From the NCBI GenBank assembly GCA_963920705.1, contig OY987226.1, forward strand, positions 32,911,686 through 32,975,685: a stretch of 64,000 nucleotides of DNA, in the 5' to 3' direction. The DNA comes from Odiellus spinosus. Taxonomy: Eukaryota > Arthropoda > Arachnida > Opiliones > Phalangiidae. Below the pieces are notes generated by a model. The model did not search any database and was not told the origin of the DNA. It was given only the letters and a program-made list of their open reading frames with translations. The translations under genes and the position numbers were made by a program. This document shows positions 10,204 to 20,300 of the stretch, piece by piece. Positions within the stretch are counted from its first letter, which is position 1, and each line of letters opens with the position of its first letter.

Positions 10204-13200
10204 GTAAAATAACCGGTCATTGTCTTGCTGGAAATGATTATTAAAACAGTATAGTTAATTAATTGAATTCATGCACGTAGAACACTGGCAGTGCGGCGGC
10301 GATAGATGGAAATGTTCTAACGGTAAATGCATTCATAATTCTTATCGATGCGACGGTGTGGATAATTGCCGCGATAATTCAGACGAAAAAGAGTGCGGTA
10401 AAACAACCTGTCGTTTTCTGGCTGAAAATGATTACTTAAACTGTATTGTTAATTATTCGAATTCCTGCTCGTAGAACACTGGCAGAGCGGCAACGATAGA
10501 TGGAAATGTTATAACGGGAAATGGATCGATAATTCTTATCGATGCGACGGTGTGGATGATTGCGACGATAATTCCGACGAAATAGATTGCGGTAAAATAA
10601 CCTGTCATTGGCTGGCAGGAAATGATTACTAAAACAGTGTAGTTAATTATTTGAATCCCTGCTCGTAGCCCACTGGCAGTGCGGCAACGATACACGGGAA
10701 TGTTCTAACGGGATATGCGTTCGTAATTCTTATCGATGCGACGGCGATGATGATTGTGGCGATAATTCCGACGAAATAGATTGCGGTAAAATAACCTGTC
10801 ATTGGCTCGCTAGAAATGAATACTAAAACAGTATAGTTAATTATTTGAATCCCTGATCGTAGCCCACTGGCAGTGCGGCAACGATACATGGGAATGTTCT
10901 AACGGGATATGCGTTCGTAATTCTTATCGATGCGACGGCAAGATTGATTGCGGCGATTATTCCGACGAAAAAGATTGCGGTAAAAATAATTGGCTTGCTG
11001 TAAATTATTATTAGAACAGTATAGTTATTTGAATTCCTGTTCGTAGAACACTGGCAGTGCGGCAGCGATAGATGGAAATGTTCTAACGGGAAATGCGTTT
11101 ATAATTTTTACCGATGCAACGGCGAGGATCATTGCGGCGATAATTCCGACGAAAAAGAGTGCGGTAAAATAACCGGTCATTGTCTTGCTGGAAATGATTA
11201 TTAAAACAGTATAGTTAATTAATTGAATTCCTGCTCGTAGAACACTGGCAGTGCGGCAGCGATAGATGGAAATGTTCTAACGGAAAATGTGTTATTAATT
11301 CTTATCGATGCAACGGCGAGGATGATTGCGGCGATAATTCCGACGAGAAAGAGTGTGGTAAAAAATATCACTAACTGTAAATCGTTATTAATACGAAAAG
11401 GCTAATTACTTAATTTCAAGTAGATATTTGGCGGTGCTATGGCGGTAGATTAAAGTGCGACAACGGGAAATGCGTTGAGAAAGGATTTCGATGCAACCAC
11501 ATTGACGATTGCGGCGATAATACCGACGAAAAATATTGCGGTAAAACTTAATGAACCAATCACTAGTCTGAAATCTTTATCTAATAATACAGCGTGGTAT
11601 TTGTTTGAATTCCACATAGAATTCTCCGGGCAGTGTGACGGCCCTAGATTTCTATGTGATTATGGGAAATGCGTTTGGAAGGTTGATCGATGTGACGGAA
11701 CGTATGATTGTTGGGATAAAACCGATGAAAGGGACTGCGGTAAGTTCACCATGCACTCAATCCTAGACGTATTATCGATTCGTCAAATAAAATTAGATGT
11801 ATCACAAGTACACTTAAAAATTAGTTTTAGACACTATTTATATTGACTAATTAACCAAATTAACGGAGTGGTTACGAGCCGATAGATGTTACAATATACT
11901 CTAGACTCCGACGCCGCCGATTACACGCGCGCTGTTTAACTTTGCAATATTTTTGATGCCGCCGCCAATATCTAATATTTTCGTTTAATTCTTGGCGCAC
12001 CATGATCCGTAAGACTCAAATGTCGAGCGTGACTCTGCCAACAGGAGTCAGCAGCTGTCGAATGGCCACTGCCTCGCAGTGCAGGCACGGTAAGAGACCA
12101 TTGGTCCGTGGAAAACCACGAAAGTAAAAGTAAAAGTAAAATTTCTGCCCAGGCTCGTTCACGGCAAGGTTAGTAAAGAGATAGGTTAGGCAGATTCTGA
12201 CGTCAGCCGGAAGTTACCTAACGCGCAGCCATCTTCCAAATTCCTTTGACAATTGCTAGATGGCGGTTTATATTGTAATTACGGCGGGAATTTCAAACTA
12301 ATATCCAATATGTGGTTTCCAATGAACGTTGCCAGGTGGCACTTAGTAAGTCGATTGTCATATAGCGTAGGTAACGCTTTAACATACGTTTCACTATAAT
12401 CAAGCATACATTTCACTATATTATAATTTTTAAGCAGACGCCGGTCGTTCAGTTCAGTTCAGTTCGTATTCCACCCAGTCGCTTGAGTCGGCTTGACTTT
12501 AATGCCACCTGGCAACGTTCATTGGAAACAACATATTGGATATTAGTTTGAAATTCCCGCCGTAATTACAATATAAACCGCCATCTAGCAATTGTCAAAG
12601 GAATTTGGAAGATGGCTGCGCGCTAGGTAACTTCCGACTGACGTCAGAATCTGCCTAACCTGTCTCTTTACTAACCTTGGTTCACGGGAGAGCAGTCGGG
12701 AGCTGACCACGTGACGTCATACGCCGATGAACGCCGCCGCCGGCGATACGCTCATTGTTTACGCCGCCCCTAGGGAAAAAACGCGGTGTGCCGCGGCGCG
12801 CCGCCGCCGAAACTAAAAAAACCCCGTCACGCCACCACCGGTTTTTTTTTCCGCAGCGTCGTAGTCTCATATACTCTCCCGTGAGAAGGATGTTGGGTCA
12901 CTATCATTTGTGCTACCAAATTGTTAAAGATCAGTTTGGAGCTTCATGCCGTTATCGAGATGGTGTCTAATTGTTATCCAAATGATATCTTAAGAGCTAA
13001 CCAAATTAACGGGACCCAACATATTTTCCGGGTGGCTACATTGTACCATCTTTAGGGTCTTAACCACCCTTCTTTCGTATTTTTTCGGTCTTCCGCAAAA
13101 TTTGTTGATAGCAAAACATTGTATTTATAAGTTAACAATAGCGACAAAAAATCGGTCACCAGTAACGTCAGGATTTAATTCAAAAGAAGATTCGAATAAG

Positions 13201-16200
13201 TTTAATTTAAATTTAAGTAACGTAATTATATGGTTGCATTTTTTATCTCGGTAAAAGCTTTCTGCACATCCAATCTAGCTAGTTTTATACGTAACGCGTT
13301 TGAAGTATTAATTGTAAGCCTTAAAGAACTTAATTTACATTCTCCGTTTCGAGTTATTTTTAATGTACTTATTTTAATTATTAACGCTACTTAATTTGTT
13401 AGACAAAGTGAGCGTGTCCGTCTTCATCACGGCGGTCGGGGATGACGTGGGCGAAGGAAATTGCAAACCGCGATGGAAGAGATTTGGTAAATTAAATGAT
13501 TATATTTTCGACAAAATGGGAGTTCCGAATCTATTTTTAACTAGAGTCAATATTTCGGGGACCAATTCTTCAACGAGCGAGGAGATGAACTTGACGCTTT
13601 AATGTTTAAGAAATGATTCCCGGAATGAGAATCAATATGAAACTCTAGAAAATACATTCAAACTCAATTATTTAAATTAAACGGGCTTCTAAAAATAAAT
13701 TTACCAGGGGTTGGCGTAGTGAAACCTTCAAGAAGACCTTTTAATTGAATTCAATTTTTCCTCAATTTTAATTCGCAAACTGCTCTTATTTTTAGTAATA
13801 GTTAAAAATACAATCCATTGATTCGCTTCTTCATTGTTACTTTAAAAGGGCACAAATGTTACCGGATAATCACGAAGAAAAATGACCGTATTAATGACAT
13901 GAATTTCGCGGAGGCCATGAAGTACTGCCGAGAACTGAGCCCAGCGACCGGGAGTCACTTGGTCGCAATTACTTCGCAGGGAGAACAAGGTAAGCGGAAA
14001 TTCAGCCCTACCCTATCTACACCCATGATGCCATCAAACACGAACCCCTATACCTTGAATAAACATTATTCTTAAAGGGTATTCAAACATTGGTCTCTCC
14101 TTGTTACCGCTTTATGGGTGTAGAAATTGTTGGCCAAAGGTTTTCGCCTAGTTATAACCTCAAATATTAAGTACTGATGTTTATCTTAATTTAGATTTCA
14201 TAACGGCGGAATTGGGGCAATCGGATGTGGATGGTGACGTCTTAATAGGATTGAAAAGACGCGAAGGGATATTCCAATGGGTTGATGGAACAGACACAGA
14301 TTTCGTTAACTGGGCCGGATTGGATGCGAAACTAAGAAACGTAGTTCGAAAACCTAATTAATCTCAATTTTAATCATTTACGTGCCATTTATAATAAATT
14401 TAGATTAAATTTTTTAAATTTATTTTGCAGAATGGGGATTGCGTTATAATGCAAACTATGGAAATGAAGGCGGGCCAATGGAAACAGATTCCTTGCGATT
14501 TCGAGGGAGAATTTGTCTGTCAATCGAATCCAGGTCAGTCTGGGGGTACAGTGGACCGAAATTTAATTCTTATGATAAAATTAGGACTGTATCGGCAAAC
14601 AAAGAAGTGTAGAATAGGTGGTTCGGTTAGATTTGTTTCTTGTTACAAACCCTTTTAAAGGATTTCAAATAGACAGGCATCCATTTATTTATTTCGGTTA
14701 TATTATGCAAGGTACACGTTTGAAACTTTCCTAATCCTAAGGAATGATCACGACTGCATTTTTCCAGACCCTTCAATTACCGAGCCGAAAGAGGAATCGG
14801 AGGGAATCCAATGTCCCGATAATTGGATCAGGTATCGTCACAGCTGCTACGTGGAATCCTTGGAACCTTCGAATTGGTTGGACGCCGAAAAAACCTGCAA
14901 ATCCCTGCAAGAGGGTTGCAGCTTGGTTTCCATTCAAGACAATTTCGAAAGCGTATTTTTGAAACGTCTAACGGAACATCAAAACAGCGAATTTTGGATC
15001 GGTCTGAAAGCTAGCGTAAGTCGTAAACTTTCTTCTTAATTACTCTAATAGGTATGCAATAGATGTGTAGTAAAATTTTAATAAATTACAAATGAAATAA
15101 TTACGCACGATATGTTTAGGCGGTATATACTGACAAATACCGCCATTATTTGTCGTGGTCCGACCATCGACCCGTTCAGCATCTGGAATGGGATAGTGGC
15201 GAACCCAAATTCTCTTTGCGCCTGGGCAAACTATGCGTTCAATTGGGAAAAAATCTTAAATGGTCCGTGGCCTCTTGCCGAGAAAAGAAACCCTTCATTT
15301 GCGTCAAACACGATCGTAAGATAACCGAGGGAAACTCCGAGATACAAAAGAAAGTGCTTTTTAAATGATTTTCAGAAACTGCTCGAGCTGTTATAAGAAT
15401 GAAATGAATTTCTGGAACTTTAATAAATGAAAATAGAGTGTTTAAATTATGAATTAAATTTAATTTATAATTTAAACACTCAAATCTATACAGCACCGCC
15501 TTTAAATCGCTATTGAGTTGTAGTTTAATCCGAACCTCGTGGCTGGGTGGCGAAATTAAAGGCGGATATCTCCTCAATACCTATTATATTTATTTCCCTA
15601 AAAGTCCCACGTCACTAAAATTAAGAAATTTTAGTAAACGTTAAATCCTCGTATAAAAATTAGGAAAAAATATATTTTATTCATAATTCAGCACGCAGTT
15701 TGTAATAATAACGCAGGAAGCTCTTTCTATTTAACTTGGAAATCTTTAAATATTACAATTAAAACGAAAATAAAAATTTTTATATTCAGGACAATACGAG
15801 AAGAAATTTGAAGTGTACGGCTTCTGCTCGAGCTATTCTGGTCTCGTTGATGATACGATTGACGTGGGGACGTCCAAATGCTACGCGATAAGGAAGAATA
15901 AGAAATTCCTCGACGCGAGAAATGAATGTCAAAGATTGGGTAATCAATTCAATTATTAGTTACGTGAAAATTAGGGGATTTTCAAACATTTTACCGCTTG
16001 GTTTCGATTGTAAAATTTAATAAGACTTAATATATTTGTCGACAGTACAAATTAATCAGGCAGTCTTCAATCGCTATGTAGCGATTAAGATTCTAATCTA
16101 AAAACGTCAAAATATGGTGAGATATAGAAACGTTGATTCAAAATGGAAACTTAAATTCAAACTACACTAAAATGTAGTACTAAAAATGTGTCCGGGAATT

Positions 16201-19200
16201 ATTTAAAATTCTAGATTTGGTCACGAGCTGATGAAAACCTCAACATTTAAGTCGGTAAATAAAAAACGGCTAGTTCTCACTACCCGCGTTTGGATACCCA
16301 ATGTTTAAACTCAAAGAGTCACTTGAAATTCCTGAAAGCACTGCAGGGGGATTCCTTTATATAAAAGACTTAATTCGTAGTTGGTCCTAGAGAGTATCGA
16401 TACTAGGGCTGCGCGTGGGAACGCTAGAGCTAGGTATCCTTCTTATTTAAATGATTGGCTGGGAATAATTACGACATATATCGAGGCCTCTCCCACGGAA
16501 AAGAGAATTTTCCATGTTTAATTTGACGGGCCGGCCGGGTCCGGCTTTAATTTTGATTTCAAAATTCGGGCCGGGCCGGGTCGGGCTTGGACGGTTTTCC
16601 CCTTTACAGCTATAATAACAAATGTGGCATTGTGACAAATTATTTCTACAATAAATTAATAATACACGACGCTAAATCGAATATGAATTCAATTCATTTG
16701 TTTTGATGACTGCGCTAAAATAGGTTCTGGAAAGGCTATAACGTTCCTAGTTGACCCACAGTCCCACTTCCCAAGCTCCCACGCCAAAGCCTCTCGGCTC
16801 TCGCTCTCCTACTCCTACACCTATAAAAATCACCAAATTTACGCGGGGGGGGGGGGCTTCTCATTCTGCCTCACTCAGAGACTCTCCCCCTCGACTAGAA
16901 GTTTCTATTCCTAACCTACTATAGTTTTAGTTTTGTTTTACGTAAAACGTAAGTCGTTAGGCTGGTCTACATTTGCAATCGGGCACGGACCGTGCCCCCC
17001 ACAACTCCGCAATTCCAATCGGGCCGGGCCGGGTTTCGGAGTTTTTTCATTGCTAAAAACTTGGCCGGGCTCGGATGGCGCCTGAAAAAGTCGGCCCGTG
17101 CAGGTCTCTTGGGGTACTACTAGCTAGTAAAAGAGGAAAACTTACCCCATCAGAAAGTAAAACTATATGAAACATAAAATTAATAGACTTCAAATCAGGG
17201 TTTCATTTTGATGATTCATAAAATAAATGAAACTTTAATCTTCAGCTGATATTTCTATTTAAATTAAAAACGACAAAATCGTTCTTTTAATTGACACTTT
17301 CATTCGAAGGTGGAGCTATGGCGGTGTTTAAAACTCGCGACGATATGAGCGTACTACGACCTTATCTGCTTAAAACCGAGAACGGGTCATTTTGGGTTGG
17401 AATTGTTGCCGCGTCGGACAAGGCGGATTTCAGAACTTTGACTGGCGAGTTTATACCGGAGGACATGTGGGATAAAGGTCAACCCCGCAAGGGCAAAGAC
17501 GAGAAATGCGCGGCCATGGACAGCCAGAGCGGTCTATTGCGCAACCTCGATTGCGACAGTTTTCCACGCGATTACATCTGCGAATTTCGTAAAGAAGCCA
17601 CCAAGGAAGAAGCGGGTAGTAAGTGCACCAATAATAATCGAGGCGATAATCAAACCCCTTTTTAAAATCTTAGTTCAATGGCGATTAAATTAATTTAATC
17701 ACCATTTCAAGGCCCATTTATAATTATCAAAGCAAACTTTGTGAAATGGTAGAAATACTTCTAGAAGTTATTGCTAAGATTATTTTTTGACCATTGACGT
17801 TGCTTCCTACAACATTCGCCAATATTTGTTACATTGGAGCGACGGTGAATCTAAACTGATACTGAAATGTAAATATCGTTTTACAGAATGCGTCAGTGGC
17901 GATTTCGAATGCGACAAACATCGATGCGTCCACCTTAAATTTTTGTGCGACGGATTCAACGATTGCGAGGATCTATCTGACGAATCTGCCGATCGGTGCC
18001 ACGGTAAGTTACTTAAAATGTTATTTAGAAATTGAGTAGCTCGAGCTATAAAACTGTTCATGATAAAATCGTATGAAAATTATATATTTTTTACATTAGT
18101 AGTTGAGCTACTTAGTGTAAAGTAATAAGTGTAAACGTTACTTCATCATATTATGGATTTTTACTGGCGTTTAGAAACGGACTGCGAAAGAGCTTCATCA
18201 AATTTTAAATTTCGGTTTTCACAAATGCCAATTTTACCAAAGTATTTTAACATTTGCATCATAGAAGAAAATTAATCCTTATAAATAACTCGAATGCCTT
18301 GAATATGGCTGCGTTATATCATAGGGAAATAGACTACTACTCTAACACTAATTACAAAAATTAAATTATGTGTTTAAATGTTAAAGACTTGCATATCAGG
18401 AAATTAAGAAAATATGAAAAATTTCAATGTGAATGGAATTCTAGTAGCCAATCCTTACAATTAGTTTCTCAAATCGCGAATCCTTACAATTACTTTATCA
18501 AATCGCGAATCCTTACAATTACTTTATCAAATCGCCCATCCTTACAATTACTATATCAAATCGCCCATCCTTACAATTACTTTATCAATTAATTTAATTA
18601 AATAAATTAAAAAGTTAAGATTAGTCTATTTTATGGATAAAAATCCTTTTCATCTTCACTTTAAAAATTAGGCTTTTCCTTAAAGGGAGAATGAAGTCTG
18701 ACAAGTGTTTTTTTTATCAATTCTTTATTGATTCAAGCTGTTTGAAAACTAAAACGCCACTATCAAGGAACTTCATCAGGTTTTAATGACGTTTTCCAAA
18801 AATATCAGGCACTCCTGTTTTAAGTGATGGGCTAGTACGTTTACCTGCCCCGTTGCTGATAGTATTAAGCTACGGGGCGTTGTTTATATTTGTCGAATAA
18901 AGTGATTGACTTTTGCCATTATAAACAACTATGTCTCCTAAATTCGTCTTCCATTAGAATTACCTAAATTCTGAAGTACTCGTACCAAAGAAATTATACG
19001 GAATTTTGCAGACTAACCTAACTCCATCTTACCGAATAAGATCTGAACTTAAGTAAAAGGTTTTGTGTTTTACTAGATGGTGTTAAATCTCCTTACTACC
19101 AGTATTTACCGCGCGTTCTGGCACGTGATTAGGTCACTTTCGCGCGGTCTTTTTCGTAAAATTACTTAATCATATTCAAGTTATTTCGGTAGGCGTCAAC

Positions 19201-19896
19201 CCAGAGGTATAAAACTTTGAATATGGTGTTTCAAGAGGGTAAGGTTCCAATTGCGCGGTTCCCACAAGCGCATTTCCTTTTGCGCAGTTTTTCATTTCCG
19301 CAGGTTTCCATTTGCGCTTTTTTCATTTAAGCAGGGTTCATTAGCAGGTTATGTTAGGTTACGTTAGGTTAGGTTAGTTAATCACTCGAACTAGCCTGTC
19401 CCTCTTGTTATATTAAGAGCTAGGTTAGGTTAGTTAATCACTCGAACTAGCCTGTCCCTCTTGTGGACAGCACGAATGGCAAACTGCGCAAATGGGAACC
19501 GCCCAAATGGAAATACGCAAATGGGAAACCGCGCAAATGGCTAATGCGCAAATGAAAATGCGCAAGTGGGAAACTGCGCAAGCGGCGCAAACATTCAAGA
19601 GTATGATAAAACTAAATATATAATCCATTGACATTAAGAAAAATATTGTGACAGTCCAACTTAATTAAAAATCACAAAATTAAATTTTTAAGAATCATCG
19701 CGATCGTCTTTAGTTAGTGATTCATATTTCATTATATTATAATAATTGAATAATGATGATGAAAATAATCAATTAGAGAATCGAACGTGCCCGGATGAAG
19801 GATTTCTTTGCGGCGTTTACGACGGGTGTATCCCGAAGGACAAAGTCTGCGACGGCAAGCGGGATTGCGTCGATAAAAGAGACGAAGAAGGATGTC
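10087..19896 (+). CDS. Partial mosaic gene: 9 LDLa + 3 C-type lectin-like domains + 2 LDLa
   Basis: Nineteen exons join in frame to 890 codons: 10087-10203, 10281-10397, 10475-10591, 10669-10785, 10863-10979, 11047-11163, 11241-11357, 11424-11540, 11620-11739, 13403-13486, 13849-13989, 14195-14340, 14431-14533, 14768-15015, 15120-15315, 15790-15939, 17310-17618, 17887-18003 and 19777-19896. Boundaries have AG/GT signals; all junctions are phase 1 except two phase-0 junctions inside the first and second CTLD. LDLa modules bind calcium and protein ligands; CTLDs commonly bind glycans or proteins; together they suggest a secreted or cell-surface recognition protein, possibly immune, which is inference. 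No start, signal peptide, membrane segment, protease domain or stop is visible, so the gene is incomplete at both ends. Several introns contain transposons. The cysteine pattern and phase agreement make the exon model strong; one array exon (10475-10591) lacks two cysteines and may be skipped. Confidence 0.8.
10281..10397 (+). CDS. LDLa exon 2 of the array
   Basis: 117 bp, starts exactly 194 bp after exon 1. Reads [11 protein letters not shown]...CDGVDNC...NSDEKEC with six cysteines and the acidic calcium ligands intact. Same acceptor and donor as its neighbours. Confidence 0.8.
10475..10591 (+). CDS. LDLa exon 3 of the array, missing one disulfide pair
   Basis: 117 bp, again 194 bp after the previous exon, with splice sites intact and no stop. 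Two of the six cysteines are replaced: the first by serine (HWQSGND) and the third by tryptophan (NGKWIDN). In LDLa modules the pairing is 1-3, 2-5 and 4-6, so exactly one disulfide partner pair is lost while the other two pairs and the calcium residues stay. The module may be decaying or may fold with two disulfides. Confidence 0.7.
10669..10785 (+). CDS. LDLa exon 4 of the array
   Basis: 117 bp at the 194-bp period. Six cysteines present ([33 protein letters not shown]). It shares the GIC/VRN variant and the acceptor-side sequence with exon 5, so the two look like the most recent duplicates. Confidence 0.8.
10863..10979 (+). CDS. LDLa exon 5 of the array
   Basis: 117 bp at the 194-bp period. 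Six cysteines; the calcium loop reads [15 protein letters not shown]. The intron after it is ten bases shorter than the others, which breaks the strict period. Confidence 0.8.
11047..11163 (+). CDS. LDLa exon 6 of the array
   Basis: 117 bp, six cysteines, [11 protein letters not shown]...[16 protein letters not shown]. The first calcium-loop aspartate is N and a histidine sits next to the fifth cysteine, both departures from the array consensus. Confidence 0.78.
11241..11357 (+). CDS. LDLa exon 7 of the array
   Basis: 117 bp, 194 bp after exon 6, six cysteines, [11 protein letters not shown]...[16 protein letters not shown]. It shares the SDRWKC and CNGED variants with exon 6, marking a second recent duplicate pair. 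Confidence 0.8.
11424..11540 (+). CDS. LDLa exon 8, diverged
   Basis: 117 bp, same phase. Sequence ([29 protein letters not shown]) is clearly LDLa but well diverged from exons 1-7, and its intron no longer matches, so it is an older neighbour of the array rather than part of the recent expansion. Acceptor taken at the AG before ATATTTGG because it keeps phase 1. Confidence 0.75.
11620..11739 (+). CDS. LDLa exon 9
   Basis: 120 bp (40 codons), six cysteines: [12 protein letters not shown]...[20 protein letters not shown]. Strong donor GTAAGT. A 1.66 kb intron carrying a transposon and a foldback follows before the lectin domains begin. Confidence 0.8.
11852..13012. mobile_element. 1.1 kb intronic insertion flanked by a 15-bp direct repeat
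   Basis: TAACCAAATTAACGG occurs at 11852-11866 and again at 12998-13012, bracketing 1,131 bp with a composition unlike the surrounding intron (CpG-rich GCCGCCG and CGCGGCGCGCC stretches). The exact 15-bp repeat looks like a target-site duplication. The inserted DNA has no clear poly(A), LTR or terminal inverted repeat, so its class is unknown. A foldback element is nested inside it. The short open frames near 12.7-12.9 kb are CpG-rich shadows, not genes. Confidence 0.55.
12166..12678. mobile_element. Foldback element with two 176-bp inverted arms
   Basis: Left arm 12166-12341 begins AAGGTTAGTAAAGAG and ends GCCAGGTGGCA; right arm 12503-12678 is its near-identical reverse complement (TGCCACCTGGC to CTTTACTAACCTT). 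The arms are equal in length and the spacer is 161 bp. No open frame of note. It lies in the 1.66 kb intron of the lectin/LDLa gene, so the pre-mRNA could form a long hairpin. Confidence 0.88.
13403..14533 (+). CDS. C-type lectin-like domain 1 (four exons)
   Basis: Exons 13403-13486, 13849-13989, 14195-14340 and 14431-14533. After a short linker the domain opens with [17 protein letters not shown], a typical CTLD start. The helix region [12 protein letters not shown], the core LVAITS, the WIGL-equivalent [16 protein letters not shown], then NWAG, GDCVIM and the closing [10 protein letters not shown] follow in the expected order. The canonical calcium/sugar motifs EPN or QPD and WND are absent, so calcium-dependent sugar binding is not expected. 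The second and third introns around the domain are short and AT-rich. The junction 14340/14431 is phase 0; it uses a GTAGTT donor, the weakest site in the model. Confidence 0.8.
14768..15315 (+). CDS. C-type lectin-like domain 2 (two exons)
   Basis: Exons 14768-15015 and 15120-15315, joined in phase 0 by GTAAGT and TTTAG. An acidic linker (EPKEESEG) precedes [13 protein letters not shown], then [20 protein letters not shown], the hallmark [17 protein letters not shown], and the closing [11 protein letters not shown]. It has six or more cysteines, consistent with a long-form CTLD. The position of EPN reads EPK and WND reads WSV, so the classical calcium site 2 is degenerate. Confidence 0.82.
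15790..17618 (+). CDS. C-type lectin-like domain 3 (two exons)
   Basis: Exons 15790-15939 and 17310-17618, separated by a 1.37 kb intron holding a GC-rich hAT-like repeat. The domain runs [21 protein letters not shown], then [48 protein letters not shown] and DYICEF. QPR replaces QPN/QPD and there is no WND. The last donor is taken as GTAAGT at 17619, stronger than GTAGTA three bases earlier; both keep phase 1. A charged KEATKEEAG tail leads to the next LDLa. Confidence 0.8.
16470..17112. mobile_element. Possible hAT-like repeat with GGGCCGGGCCGGG blocks (intronic)
   Basis: GC-rich blocks of GGGCCGGGCCGGG occur near 16530-16590 (twice) and 17020-17070, in an otherwise AT-rich intron. The right edge ends with GGCCCGTGCAGGTCTCT; hAT-type MITEs often end in a sequence of this kind (AGAGACCTGCACGGGCC). 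A 10-base G run is at about 16846. I could not establish the left terminus or a target-site duplication. Confidence 0.35.
17887..18003 (+). CDS. LDLa exon 10 (after the lectin domains)
   Basis: 117 bp, phase 1, acceptor TTTTACAG and donor GTAAGT. Six cysteines ([36 protein letters not shown]) with the calcium ligands intact. Its sequence is far from the tandem array, so it was not part of the recent duplication. Confidence 0.8.
18004..18450. other. Intron sequence, nothing recognised
   Basis: AT-rich first part of the 1.77 kb intron between LDLa exons 10 and 11. I see no exon, transposon end or RNA gene here. Confidence 0.4.
18451..18595. repeat. 29-bp minisatellite, five units, in an intron
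   Basis: Five copies of a 29-bp unit containing CCTTACAATTACTTTATCAA, starting at 18453, 18482, 18511, 18540 and 18569. The period is exact; units differ by a few substitutions (GCGAA versus GCCCA at the junction). It lies in the intron between LDLa exons 10 and 11. Confidence 0.9.
19230..19601 (+). mobile_element. 16-bp-unit TIR transposon, copy 1 (TSD TTCAAGAG)
   Basis: Element 19238-19593 (356 bp) flanked by perfect 8-bp duplications TTCAAGAG at 19230-19237 and 19594-19601. The left end is GGTAAGGTTCC, the right end GCGCAAACA. The left arm has a few TTTGCGCAG-type units, the core holds two copies of a TTAGGTTAGG plus CTAGCCTGTCCCTC unit, and the right arm has the same motif inverted (GCGCAAATG). 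No coding capacity. It sits in the intron between LDLa exons 10 and 11 and is the compact, unexpanded form of the family. Confidence 0.88.
19777..19896 (+). CDS. LDLa exon 11 (last recognised exon of the gene)
   Basis: 120 bp, phase 1 at both sides (AG acceptor at 19775-19776, donor GTGAGT). Six cysteines: [35 protein letters not shown]. Because it ends in phase 1 with a good donor the gene must continue, but I find no further matching exon before the transposon-rich region, so the 3' end is outside the recognised part. Confidence 0.8.
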
Positions 19897-20300
19897 GTGA
19901 GTACACTTATAGTCGTTTACTTTGGTTAGAGCGTGGTTGAAAACAAGATTATTTATAATCAGGTTTTGCCCCAGTGGTATGTGTGTCTTATCATAAGTTT
20001 ATTACTGATTCCGTAAAATTAATAACGTCCAGTAGCGTAAAGAATGAAGAAAAGAGTCAGCGCTATGTCGTAGCGCTACGACATGTCATGGGCTACGAAA
20101 GAAAGTCACCACCCCTGTCTGGCTCGAATAATTTGAACTCTTCCTCGATATTTTGAGTCGCGAGCCTCCCAACTCCAGAATTTCTCCAAAGAGTGGCGTA
20201 TCTCGAATCAGTCGACTCCCTTACGTCGGTTTGGAACTTTGCCAGTAAAGTTAAATGGAACAATTTTGACGATATATTTTCCCGGGCACATATACCACTT

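Noticed and set aside
10453-10889. Two similar minus-strand open frames ([10 protein letters not shown]...)
   Set aside because: They are antisense shadows of the tandem LDLa exons and look alike only because the exons do.
12682-12970. Overlapping open frames in the GCCGCC-rich part
   Set aside because: Both strands open because of CpG-rich low-complexity DNA inside a transposon-like insertion; no splice sites or family.
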